Below are positions 27,112 to 34,898 of a DNA stretch of 64,000 nt, piece by piece. The DNA lies in assembly GCA_963707835.1 (NCBI GenBank), contig CAVPRI010000002.1, positions 186,001 to 250,000 of the forward strand, written 5' to 3'. Positions within the stretch are counted from its first letter, which is position 1, and every line of letters begins with the position of its first letter. Origin of the DNA: Bog-473 sp963707835 (GTDB lineage: Bacteria; Actinomycetota; Acidimicrobiia; Acidimicrobiales; RAAP-2). The notes beneath the pieces are model-generated. The model ran no database searches, was not told where the DNA came from, and saw nothing but the letters and a program-made list of their open reading frames with translations. A program made the translations under genes and the position numbers.

Positions 27112-28494
27112 GTGGACGAGCGGGTGATCATCGTTTCCGGCGATTCGCATGCCGGCATGCCGCACGAGCTCTGGACGGAGTACCTCGATCAGAGGTTCCA
27201 TCATCTCCTGCCGAGTCTGAGGCAGGACAACATCATCTATCCCACGGCGGCCGCGCTCCAGACGGCCAAGCTCGGCGTCTCGTCGCACCCCGAGCACGAG
27301 GAAGCCCACGCGAGGGGATGGCACGGGCTCCACGACCCCGTGTTGCGTATGGCGGACATGGACCGAGAGGGCGTCAGCGCCGAGCTTGTGTACCTCGGTG
27401 ATTCCCGCCTCGGTGACCTCTTCCACAACGTGACGAATCGTGCCTACCCGATCGACGCCTGGGAGGCCGGGGCAAAGGCGTGGAACCGGTGGGCGGCCGA
27501 CACCTTCGGCTTCGCCATGGACCGCTTTCTCGTCACGGCTGCCATCGGTCCATGCGTCGACATGGGAACCGTCGTCGCAGAGATCGAGTGGATCGCCGAG
27601 CACGACTTCACTGCTACGTACTGTCCAGGCTACGTGCACACGGCGGGGATGCCACCACTCCAGGACTCCTACTGGGAGCCGTTCTGGTCGGCCTGCGAAG
27701 CCGCAAACATCGCCGTGGTAGTGCACGCCGGCTACGGCTCCGAACACGGCAGCGTCTTCCCGGAGTTCGAGAAGATGTACCGCGCCTGCGAGGCGGCAGC
27801 GGGCAGTAACGAGCCGGTGGCCCTCTTCGCGCACGCGGATGCCATAAGCGACGACTCCCTCGAGTACTTCTTCAAATTCTCCAGTCACAACGTCGACTCG
27901 CGCCGGCCCATGTGGCAGCTGATGCTCGGTGGCGTCTTCGACCGGCATCCCGACCTGCGCTTCATGTTGACCGAGATCCGTCTCGACTGGATCCCGGCGA
28001 CGCTCCGGTATCTCGACACCGTCTTTGCCGAGCACCCTGAGCTCCCGGCCAAGCGAACGCCGAGCCAGTACTGGCACTCCAACTGCCTGGCCGGCGCTTC
28101 CTTCATCCACAAGGCCGAAGTCGAGATGCGCCACGAGATCGGAATCGAGACAGTCCTCTTCGGGCGGGACTTCCCGCATCCGGAGGGCACGTGGCCGCAC
28201 ACGCGGGAGTGGCTGCGCGACGCATTCGAGGGCGTGCCCCATGAGGAGTTGTGCGCGATGCTCGGCGAGAATGCCGTCCGGTTCTTCGGGCTCGATCGCG
28301 CTCGGCTGGCCGAGATCGCCCGACGCATCGGACCGACCGTCGAAGAGATTCACACCGGCGGTCCGGTTCGTCCTGATCTGATGGAGAGTTTCGCCCTGCG
28401 TGGTGGCTACCTCAAGCCGCCCGAGGGAGACGGGAAACTCCCGATCGTCGACAGCCTCGTGCGTGAGGAGCTCCCCCTGATGGCCGCCCGATGA
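27112..28494 (+). CDS. amidohydrolase family protein (paralog 2)
   Basis: The 460-residue protein is closely related to the amidohydrolases at 1612 and 28517. It retains the metal-site motifs: D-S-H in VSGDSHAGMPHELW, H in VVVHAGYGSEHG, H in DRHPDLRFMLTEIRLDW and D in LFGRDFPHPEG. GTG 27112 is preferred over ATG 27067, because GGGGGAGGG lies five bases upstream and alignment with the paralogs starts there. It is convergent with paralog 3, stop to stop within 22 bases, an inverted-duplicate arrangement. It is preceded by SBP3, so a link between uptake and hydrolysis of the same compound is likely but unproven. Confidence 0.85.
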   Translation: MDERVIIVSGDSHAGMPHELWTEYLDQRFHHLLPSLRQDNIIYPTAAALQTAKLGVSSHPEHEEAHARGWHGLHDPVLRMADMDREGVSAELVYLGDSRLGDLFHNVTNRAYPIDAWEAGAKAWNRWAADTFGFAMDRFLVTAAIGPCVDMGTVVAEIEWIAEHDFTATYCPGYVHTAGMPPLQDSYWEPFWSACEAANIAVVVHAGYGSEHGSVFPEFEKMYRACEAAAGSNEPVALFAHADAISDDSLEYFFKFSSHNVDSRRPMWQLMLGGVFDRHPDLRFMLTEIRLDWIPATLRYLDTVFAEHPELPAKRTPSQYWHSNCLAGASFIHKAEVEMRHEIGIETVLFGRDFPHPEGTWPHTREWLRDAFEGVPHEELCAMLGENAVRFFGLDRARLAEIARRIGPTVEEIHTGGPVRPDLMESFALRGGYLKPPEGDGKLPIVDSLVREELPLMAAR

Positions 28495-28516
28495 GAACGC
28501 AGGCCGGTGCAGGCCT

Positions 28517-29914
28517 CTACCGCGCCGTCACCGCCGCCACATCGAGGCCCAGGGGCTCATCGATCGAGCCGAGCTTCTCGGTTCCCTCGTAGGGCTTGAG
28601 GAACCCGCTGCCCTCGGCGAAGCGCTCGATGATCTCGGGTCGGACGTTGGGGTCACCGGTGATGTCGGACACCGATGGGCCTATGCGCCGGGCGATGGTC
28701 TCGAGCCGGGACTGATCGAGGCCGAGGAAGCGGATGCCGTTCAGTCCGAGCATGAGCCGCAGCTCGTCTTCGGGCACCCCCTCGAACGCCACAGGCAGGA
28801 ATTCCCCGGTGTTGGGCCAGGTGCCCTCGGGATGAGGGAAGTCGCGGCCGAAGAGGATCGTCTCCACCCCCAGGTCGTGGCGGTGCTCCACCTCGGACTT
28901 GTGGATGAATGATGCCCCCGCGAGGAAGTTGGCCCGCCAGTACTCGCTGGGCTTGCACTTGGCCGGAAGCTGGTCCCGGTGCTGCTCGTAGACCTCGTCA
29001 AGGTACGCCAGCGTCGCGGGGATCCAGTCCAGTCGGATCTCGGTCAAGATGACCCGGAGCCCTGGGAACCGGTCGAGGACGCCACCGAGCATCAGCTGCC
29101 ACATGGGGCGCCTCGAGTCCACGTTCTTGTTGAGGAAATTGAAGAAGAACTCCCTCGAGTCCTCGCTCACCGCGTCGGCATGGGCGAACATGGCCTCGCG
29201 CTCCGTCGTTCCCGCGGCGGCGGCCACGTCGTTGTAGATCTTCTCGATCTGGCTGAACGCGACGCCGAACTCGGTGCCGTAGCCGGCGTGGACGACGACG
29301 GCGACGTTGCGCTCCACGCACGTGGCCCAGTACGGGTCCCAGTAGGGGTCGTAGAGCGGAGGCATGTCGGAATGGTGCAGGTAGCCCGGACCGTAGATGC
29401 CGACGAAATTGTGATCGGCGATCCAGTTGAGTTCAGCCACGGATGCGGCCATGTCGACGCACGGCCCGATGGCACCCGTGACGAGGAAGCGGTCGGGGGC
29501 GAAGCCGAAGGCGTCGGCGGCCCACCGATTCCACCCCTTTGCACCGGCCTCCCAGGCGTCGAGTGAGTACGCCCGACCGCTCACGTTGTGGAACATGTCG
29601 CCCAGGCGGAAGTCCCCGAGATTGATCAACTCGGCCGCGATGCCCTCCCGGTCCATGTCGACCATGCGCAGGACGGGGTCGTGAAGCCCGTGCCAGTCCT
29701 CGCGGTGCGCTCTCTCGTGCTCGGTGAAGGCCGAGGAGGCCGAGGTGCGCTTCCCGGCGCTCAGGAGGTAGATCGACGTCGGGTAGATCTCGCAGTCCTG
29801 CCGGAGCTGGGGGAGCAACTCGTGGTACTGCGTGGGCAGGTACTCGGTCCAGAGTTCTTTGGGCACACCGGCGTGGGAATCAGACGAGACGATGACGATG
29901 TTGTTGTCTTCCAT
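28517..29914 (-). CDS. amidohydrolase family protein (paralog 3)
   Basis: The 465-residue TIM-barrel metal hydrolase has D-S-H in VSSDSHAGVPKELW, VVVHAGYGTEFG, TEIRLDWIPATLAYLDE and LFGRDFPHPEGTWP. It has the same length as paralog 1 and differs mainly in the 40-75 region (LLSAGKRTSASSAFTEHERA), which probably shapes the substrate pocket. ATG start after a GGGAGGGTCC ribosome site. It is transcribed towards paralog 2. Three copies with intact metal sites argue for divergent substrates or dosage rather than decay. Confidence 0.85.
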   Translation of the reverse strand: MEDNNIVIVSSDSHAGVPKELWTEYLPTQYHELLPQLRQDCEIYPTSIYLLSAGKRTSASSAFTEHERAHREDWHGLHDPVLRMVDMDREGIAAELINLGDFRLGDMFHNVSGRAYSLDAWEAGAKGWNRWAADAFGFAPDRFLVTGAIGPCVDMAASVAELNWIADHNFVGIYGPGYLHHSDMPPLYDPYWDPYWATCVERNVAVVVHAGYGTEFGVAFSQIEKIYNDVAAAAGTTEREAMFAHADAVSEDSREFFFNFLNKNVDSRRPMWQLMLGGVLDRFPGLRVILTEIRLDWIPATLAYLDEVYEQHRDQLPAKCKPSEYWRANFLAGASFIHKSEVEHRHDLGVETILFGRDFPHPEGTWPNTGEFLPVAFEGVPEDELRLMLGLNGIRFLGLDQSRLETIARRIGPSVSDITGDPNVRPEIIERFAEGSGFLKPYEGTEKLGSIDEPLGLDVAAVTAR

Positions 29915-30019
29915 CAGGACCCTCCCCCGGCCGTTGCCCCCCGACGAACGGTCGGCTCAAAAATTACCAGGGATGGAACGCTGTGTCTCGTACGAGCCGG
30001 CAGGAGGGGGCGGGCGGCG

Positions 30020-30511
30020 TCATCCTGCACCTCGCGCCTGCTTCTGCACGAACCGCAGGATGGCGATGTGCTTCTCGGTGTCACGCTCCATGAGCTCGAC
30101 CAGGAGTCCGCTCAACGAGGTCTCCTTGGACTGCCGGATCTCACGATGGAGTCGCTTGAGCTCGTGGGCATCCTCGCGCTCGTGCTCCAGCAGTCGCTCG
30201 GTCGACTCGAGCACCTCGGCCGGATCGGATCGGGCGAAGTCCATGAGCGGAACGGCAGGCTCGGTCGATTTCATGAGGGCGAGCGACTCCACGGAGTCGG
30301 CGAGTTCGGAGAAGATCGCGTGGTGTCGCCGCTCGTCCTCGATGAGGAGGTTGACCAGGTAGCGGAAGGCCTTCGACTGCGTTCGCTCAGCAATCTCCGC
30401 GTACTCCTCCAGGAGGGCTCGCTCGGCCTTGATGTGGTGAGTCAGATGGGCATGCAGCGCCCGGTCTGTCGGGGACGCTCCCGCAGCGGACTCGTCCGTC
30501 ATGTCGATCAT
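30020..30511 (-). CDS. ferritin-like helical protein, function unknown
   Basis: The 163-residue protein is predicted almost wholly helical and looks like a small four-helix bundle. Glutamates and histidines are spaced as in ferritin-like di-iron proteins (HHIKAERALLEEYAEIAER, EDERRHHAIFSELADS, then LEHEREDAHELKRLHREI and RDTEKHIAIL). Repeated E..H pairs could bind two metals. No signal peptide. GGAGGAAAC precedes the ATG. Neighbours are a GYD-domain gene on the same strand and amidohydrolase paralog 3. Metal binding is inferred from the spacing only. Confidence 0.65.
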   Translation of the reverse strand: MIDMTDESAAGASPTDRALHAHLTHHIKAERALLEEYAEIAERTQSKAFRYLVNLLIEDERRHHAIFSELADSVESLALMKSTEPAVPLMDFARSDPAEVLESTERLLEHEREDAHELKRLHREIRQSKETSLSGLLVELMERDTEKHIAILRFVQKQARGAG

Positions 30512-30577
30512 GTTTCCTCCAGGTGTTCGATTCGGGACTGCGTTCCGAAGATCTGGTCAACCTCCGGGTGATCGGGG

Positions 30578-30898
30578 TCAACCTCCGGGCGCCCGGTAGG
30601 TGCCGCCGAGCTTGGCGGCGGCGTCGACCTCCTCGGGGGTCAACAGGACCGTGGTCTTGATCTTCACCTTGCCACTGGCGGCCACCACGAGGGCCACGCC
30701 TGCTGCGGTGACGTTGTCCGGCAGATCGAGGATGGTCACCACGTCCGAGTCACCGAAGGCGAAGTAGAAGGAATCAAGCTGCCCGCCGACGCTGGTACAT
30801 GCCTCGGCGATGGCATCCCGACGGGCCGAACCTCCCTCCGAGCGGAGCCCCTGGACTCCGTCTCCCACGTAGGAAGCCTGGACGAGGTACTTGGGCAT
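30578..30898 (-). CDS. GYD-domain protein
   Basis: The 106-residue cytoplasmic protein starts MPKYLVQASYVGDGVQGL and contains the FYFAFGDSDVVTILDLPDN core of the GYD-domain family of small ferredoxin-like-fold proteins. An AAGGAGG ribosome site five bases from ATG 30898 sets the start; the longer upstream frame is not supported. Function of the family is unknown, with roles in small-molecule binding or stress suggested by fold. It may be co-transcribed with the ferritin-like gene 66 bases downstream. Confidence 0.75.
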   Translation of the reverse strand: MPKYLVQASYVGDGVQGLRSEGGSARRDAIAEACTSVGGQLDSFYFAFGDSDVVTILDLPDNVTAAGVALVVAASGKVKIKTTVLLTPEEVDAAAKLGGTYRAPGG

Positions 30899-31048
30899 CT
30901 GGAGCCTCCTTGGCCGGTCCGGCCGCGAGTCTCGCAGGCGCCGCCGCCGCCCACAACTGATCGGCGGCGAGGACGCGGTCGGGACGCTCGGCCCCGTGCT
31001 CTCGCGCCTCGTATCATGCGAGGAGAGCCGGAGAAGGGGAGGGTTGAA

Positions 31049-31582
31049 GTGGGCGACGCTGACCAGCTGAGTCGTGATCCCGCGGTGCAGGAGCTGCTCG
31101 ACAAGCAGGCCATCCGCGAGGTGACGATGCGATACTGCCGTGGCGCCGACCGCTGCGACCCCGAGCTGATCTCCTCGGCCTATCACCCAGATGCCCGTGA
31201 CGAGCGACCCGGCCAGGAGATGACGGGGGAGACCGTCGGGCGGGATCTGGCGGACTCGCTGCGGCAATCCATGCAGTCGACCAACCACCAGATCGGCACG
31301 CAGCTGATCGAGGTCGACGGTGACTCGGCGGTGGCCGAGTCGTACTCAACGGGCCGGCATGTCCTGGCGGACGGACGGCGACTGCACAGCAACACGCGGT
31401 ACCTCGACCGCTTCGAGCGACGAGACGGTGAGTGGAGGATCATCCACCGACTGGTCGTCACTGACGCGACGGAGCTCCTTCCCCCCGACGATGGCCCCCC
31501 GCTTGTGGCGTCAGGAGTCGCCCGCCGCGATTCGTCGGACCCGTCGTACGCTTTGTTCGCCGGGAGCGACCGACCCTCGTGA
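31049..31582 (+). CDS. SnoaL-like / NTF2-fold protein
   Basis: The product of about 177 residues matches the SnoaL-like domain: LLDKQAIREVTMRYCRGADR, then SAYHPDARDERPG, IEVDGDSAVAESY and RYLDRFERRDGEWRIIHR. This fold is used by small hydratases, isomerases and ring hydroxylase beta subunits, usually as a dimer. GTG 31049 is favoured by GGGGAGGG nearby; ATG 31016 is possible. The stop codon touches a perfect 30-base palindrome. The conserved R and D/H pair are present, but the reaction cannot be assigned. Confidence 0.78.
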   Translation: MGDADQLSRDPAVQELLDKQAIREVTMRYCRGADRCDPELISSAYHPDARDERPGQEMTGETVGRDLADSLRQSMQSTNHQIGTQLIEVDGDSAVAESYSTGRHVLADGRRLHSNTRYLDRFERRDGEWRIIHRLVVTDATELLPPDDGPPLVASGVARRDSSDPSYALFAGSDRPS

Positions 31583-31611
31583 ACATGCGCGCCGGCGCCG
31601 GCGCGCATGTT
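31582..31611. terminator. perfect 30-base palindrome after the SnoaL-like gene
   Basis: The arms AACATGCGCGCCGGC and GCCGGCGCGCATGTT abut with no spacer, starting at the last base of the stop codon. As RNA it would fold into a hairpin of about 13 pairs and stop transcription in either direction. As DNA it could also be a binding site for a dimeric protein. Confidence 0.55.
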
Positions 31612-31685
31612 GTGGCGATGTTGCGCCCCACCTGGTTCGAACGGCTCTATGGCTCAGGCGCTGGGTTCGCCACAATCGCAGGATC

Positions 31686-32048
31686 ATGAGTGAAGAGTTG
31701 TCCGGGGAGCTGTGGCGCATCAGGGCCATGGCCACGCTGCAACGGGTGACGGCGGCCGAGCGCCGATTTGCGGCCTCGGTGAAGCTGAACGAGGTGACCA
31801 TGTTGGCCGCGGCCGACGAGTTGGAGGCTGCCACCAGGGACGCCACCGTGTGGATGGCCGCCAACCCGTGCCCCGATGCCAAGTTGGCCGCGCATATCGG
31901 TTGGTTGCTCAGCACGGCCACCGAGGTGGCCCTCACGGCGCAACGAGCCATCACGGGACCTTTCGCCGATGTCGAGTCCGTGCTGGGGCGGCTCAGCGAC
32001 CTTCTCGCAGTCGTCGATTTCCATTCTCAGACGCTCGACGGCTGGTAG
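31686..32048 (+). CDS. hypothetical helical protein
   Basis: The 120-residue protein is alanine- and leucine-rich and predicted helical, with no signal peptide or recognised motif (ELWRIRAMATLQRVTAAERRF, ADELEAATRDATVWMAANPC). I do not recognise the family. ATG 31686 follows a structured 70-base region closed by a 9-base inverted repeat (31610-31618 with 31667-31675) that could affect its translation. It is convergent with the phosphodiester glycosidase gene. Confidence 0.55.
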   Translation: MSEELSGELWRIRAMATLQRVTAAERRFAASVKLNEVTMLAAADELEAATRDATVWMAANPCPDAKLAAHIGWLLSTATEVALTAQRAITGPFADVESVLGRLSDLLAVVDFHSQTLDGW

Positions 32049-32080
32049 AACGGCCAGGGAGGAGGCCGTCCCTGGGTGCG

Positions 32081-33376
32081 TCAGCCTCTGGTGGTCGTGG
32101 TCCGTCCGGCAGGTTTGGCAGTGGCGGGAGCGGTCGTCGCCGGCACGGCTGACATGGTGATGAAGTCTCGACTCCACCAGGACTGGAAGTAGCGGGCCGG
32201 GCTCCCGGTCATGCCTGAGAGCAGCTGGGTTCCGTTGAGGCCGCTCGCGGCTCCGTCGACCGTCGCGGGCTGGTAGGTGCTGAAGTTGACCCAGTCGGTG
32301 TTGATGTCCATCTCCATGGCGCGCACCGCGCCGGCATGGACCATGATCGTGGCCAGGTCCGCGATGTCGAGGCCCGGGCCGCCGACGTAGAGCAAGGCGC
32401 CGTTGGCCGTGACGCCTAGCGCCGACCGCCAGACGTACAGACCGCCCCCGAGGGTCTTGCCCCACTCGGTGGCGCTCCCGTTGTAGACCGCTGGCACGGG
32501 CTGACCGTTGTCCACCAACAGATCGAGGTTTTGGCGCACCGACACCACGTCAGGCCCCATGGTCAGGTCCCGTCCCCACTGACCGACGTCAGAGGATCCG
32601 TCCTTGTAGACGACGAAGGAGGCCGCCCCGGTGCGAAGTGGGACCACCATTTTGTTGTCCGTGTAGTAGCCCCCGTTGGCGTCGGACATCAGGAATCCCG
32701 CGTTGAAGGCAGCGACCAGACTGGTGGCGTCGGTGGGGGAGATCGGCGCGGTGTGGGTGTAGGGGCCTCCGCCTGGGATCTGGCTTCCCGAATACAACGT
32801 GGCCTTCAGTAGCTTGGTGTCCATCCAGGCCACGCCCACGACGTAGCTGGTGTGGATGGCGCTGGGTCGCACCTCGGTCTCGTAGACCGCGGGCAGGCCA
32901 CGGACCAGCCGCCCCGCCGGTGACCACTGGCCTTCTCCGGCGACGGCGGGGGTAGCGAGCGGCACGATGGGGGTCGGAGCAGGCAGGTGGGCGACCGCGG
33001 CCTGGGCGGGCACCGTGGACGTGGTCTTGGGCTTGTGGATTGTTCCGGGGGCGAGGGCACCGCCGACCTTGGGCTGGTGATGCGCATACCACTGGTTCTC
33101 GATCCACACGACCAGGGACGACATCCCGTGCTCTCGGGCCCATTCGGCGGCCCGTGCGCTCGTCGAGCTGCCGAGGGACGGATTGGTCAACGCGGTGCCG
33201 AAGGACAGGCCGAGCCACAGCAGCGGGACGGCCACGACGACCGTCACGGCGATGGCGATCCGGCGCCTCCTCCGGTGGATGCGCGCCTGGGACCACCGTG
33301 AGCGGGAGTGGCGAGGTGGCTTTGGGTTCGGCGATTCGCCCGCGGGGCTCCGTTGGTCGAGGGGTGCAGTCAGCAT
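32081..33376 (-). CDS. phosphodiester glycosidase (NAGPA-domain) membrane-anchored protein
   Basis: The 431-residue protein has an arginine-rich N-terminus (RRRRR near 35), one membrane segment (IAIAVTVVVAVPLLWLGL) and a proline/threonine-rich linker. A C-terminal domain of the PF09992 phosphodiester glycosidase type follows: AAFNAGFLMSDANGGYYTDNK, VRQNLDLLVDNGQPVPAVY, ALLYVGGPGLDIADLA and MEMDINTDWVNFSTY. The family removes sugar from phosphodiesters or acts on cell-surface polymers. ATG 33376 overlaps the ferredoxin stop, so it is the last gene of the redox operon, although its activity is not obviously redox. The domain should face outside. Confidence 0.8.
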   Translation of the reverse strand: MLTAPLDQRSPAGESPNPKPPRHSRSRWSQARIHRRRRRIAIAVTVVVAVPLLWLGLSFGTALTNPSLGSSTSARAAEWAREHGMSSLVVWIENQWYAHHQPKVGGALAPGTIHKPKTTSTVPAQAAVAHLPAPTPIVPLATPAVAGEGQWSPAGRLVRGLPAVYETEVRPSAIHTSYVVGVAWMDTKLLKATLYSGSQIPGGGPYTHTAPISPTDATSLVAAFNAGFLMSDANGGYYTDNKMVVPLRTGAASFVVYKDGSSDVGQWGRDLTMGPDVVSVRQNLDLLVDNGQPVPAVYNGSATEWGKTLGGGLYVWRSALGVTANGALLYVGGPGLDIADLATIMVHAGAVRAMEMDINTDWVNFSTYQPATVDGAASGLNGTQLLSGMTGSPARYFQSWWSRDFITMSAVPATTAPATAKPAGRTTTTRG

Positions 33377-33585
33377 GCGCGTTCTCGCAGGTGGAGCGCT
33401 TGCCGGGGACATGCCCGGACGGCGCGTACCGCGAGATCGTACATGGCCGGGGTCACCTCGGGGTCGCGCAGAACGGGAAACCCCCACTTGTCCAGGTCGA
33501 TCCGCTCGGGGAGGAGCTCGGCACAGACGCCCCGCCCGTCACACGCGGTGGGATCGATGACCAGTTCCACCGTCCAGCGGCTCAC
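33370..33585 (-). CDS. small ferredoxin, probably [3Fe-4S]
   Basis: The 71-residue protein starts with GTG and has the pattern of actinobacterial single-cluster ferredoxins: CDGRGVC (C15, C21), then C59-P in VRACPRQAL. The CX5C...CP spacing has three cluster cysteines, as in the [3Fe-4S] ferredoxins that serve P450s. C71 is the last residue. ATG/GTG overlaps tie it to the NuoF-like gene upstream and the glycosidase downstream. It probably carries electrons between the NuoF-like flavoprotein and the membrane protein. Confidence 0.82.
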   Translation of the reverse strand: MSRWTVELVIDPTACDGRGVCAELLPERIDLDKWGFPVLRDPEVTPAMYDLAVRAVRACPRQALHLRERAC

Positions 33586-34898
33586 GCCCGGCTCACCACC
33601 CTTCTGCTGCCCCCGCCATCGGGGATCGGCAGGATGCGTGGGGCTCGCGTCCGGGCGCACGGACCGCGCTGTTGGTGCTCGGAGACCTCGCGGGCGAACA
33701 CCTCGGCGCCGGTGCGGATGAACCGGGCCACACCGTCGGGGTGGCGGCAGGCGCCGCGGCCTTCGACCAAGCCGCAGACTTCGAGGATCCGATCGGTGCT
33801 CGGCACACCGGCGCCGCCATAGGCAAGGCGGTCCATGGCGAAGGCCAGCTCGGCCAATCCGTTCACGCAGGGACCGCACTGCCCGGCTCCCTGGGAGTCC
33901 ATGTACCGCACCACGTCGGCCATCTCGGCGAGCGGGCAGACATCGCGACTGAGGAAGGCCACGATGCCGGGTCCCAGCGTCGCCCCCGCCCGTCGGGCTG
34001 CCTTCTCGGACACCGGGAGCTGGCGGAATTCTTCCGTGCCCACCCAGCCGCCCCCGTATCCGCCCAGGAGGACGCCTTGAGCGGTGGCCAGCTCGGGACC
34101 CGCTCCAATGGCGTCGGCCAGGGGGGCACCGAGCGCCGCCTCGACGACCGCGGGGCCGGTCCTCCCGGTCACCGTCAACAGCATGGTCCCCGGAGCGTCG
34201 GGCGAGCCGACCTGCCTGAACCAGTCGGCCCCGAAACGGCTGATCAATGCCACGTGCGCCAGGGTCTCGGCGTTCTGGACCATGGTCGGCCGCCCGTCCA
34301 CGCCGCGTTCGCGGATGCTCTGCAGCCCGACGAAGGAGGGCACGGCGCGGCGCCTGCCGATGGCGTTGACCAGGGCCGTCTCCTGTCCGGCCAGGTAGGT
34401 GTGGGGGGACTGGGCCACCTCGATCTCCACCGGGTCCAGGTGACTGCCTCGTCGCTCGGAGAGCGCGGCCTCCAGGGCTGGCATGCCGGGCCGAGGCACG
34501 TACACGATGGCCCGGCGGGCCCTGAGGGTCTGGGCCGCCAGTGACAGGCCGTCGAGCACCAGGTGGGGGGCGCGGGCGAGAAGGAGGGCGTCCTTGTGGC
34601 TGGCGGGTTCGCTCTCGGACCCGTTGGCCACCACGACTGGGCGACGCGACGCCGCTGCGACGTCCCGCCACTTGGTGGCCACCGGGAACCAGGCGCCACC
34701 GTGACCCGCCAAACCGCTCGTCTCGAGCGCGTCCAAGAGCCCGGGCCCGCCGCCGGGTGCGGGACCCCAGCGCTCCAGGTGAGTCGCGAGCGAGGGATCA
34801 GCCGTCGCTCCCGTCAGGCCGTGCAGAAGCCTGCGTGCTCCGGTGGGCCCGCCACGGCCGTGGACCGGCGTGGCGATGGCGCTCCGCTGGCGGCTCAT
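33582..34898 (-). CDS. NuoF-like NADH-oxidising flavoprotein with Fe-S site
   Basis: The 438-residue protein resembles the complex I NuoF subunit. A GLAGHGGAWFP block at 62-72 corresponds to the NADH/FMN-site GRGGAGFP; NGSESEPASHKD, AGQETALVNAIG and GRPTMVQNAETLAHV follow. A cluster motif QCGPC (C341, C344) with C384 replaces the usual CxxCxxC...C, and C321 may help. It probably takes electrons from NAD(P)H and passes them to the ferredoxin encoded by the overlapping next gene. No other complex I subunits are nearby. It overlaps the membrane protein gene by four bases. Confidence 0.82.
   Translation of the reverse strand: MSRQRSAIATPVHGRGGPTGARRLLHGLTGATADPSLATHLERWGPAPGGGPGLLDALETSGLAGHGGAWFPVATKWRDVAAASRRPVVVANGSESEPASHKDALLLARAPHLVLDGLSLAAQTLRARRAIVYVPRPGMPALEAALSERRGSHLDPVEIEVAQSPHTYLAGQETALVNAIGRRRAVPSFVGLQSIRERGVDGRPTMVQNAETLAHVALISRFGADWFRQVGSPDAPGTMLLTVTGRTGPAVVEAALGAPLADAIGAGPELATAQGVLLGGYGGGWVGTEEFRQLPVSEKAARRAGATLGPGIVAFLSRDVCPLAEMADVVRYMDSQGAGQCGPCVNGLAELAFAMDRLAYGGAGVPSTDRILEVCGLVEGRGACRHPDGVARFIRTGAEVFAREVSEHQQRGPCARTRAPRILPIPDGGGSRRVVSRA

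Noticed and set aside
31636..31680. GGTTCGAAC near 31643 as a T-arm of a tRNA
   Set aside because: No acceptor, D or anticodon stems of the right length can be drawn around it.
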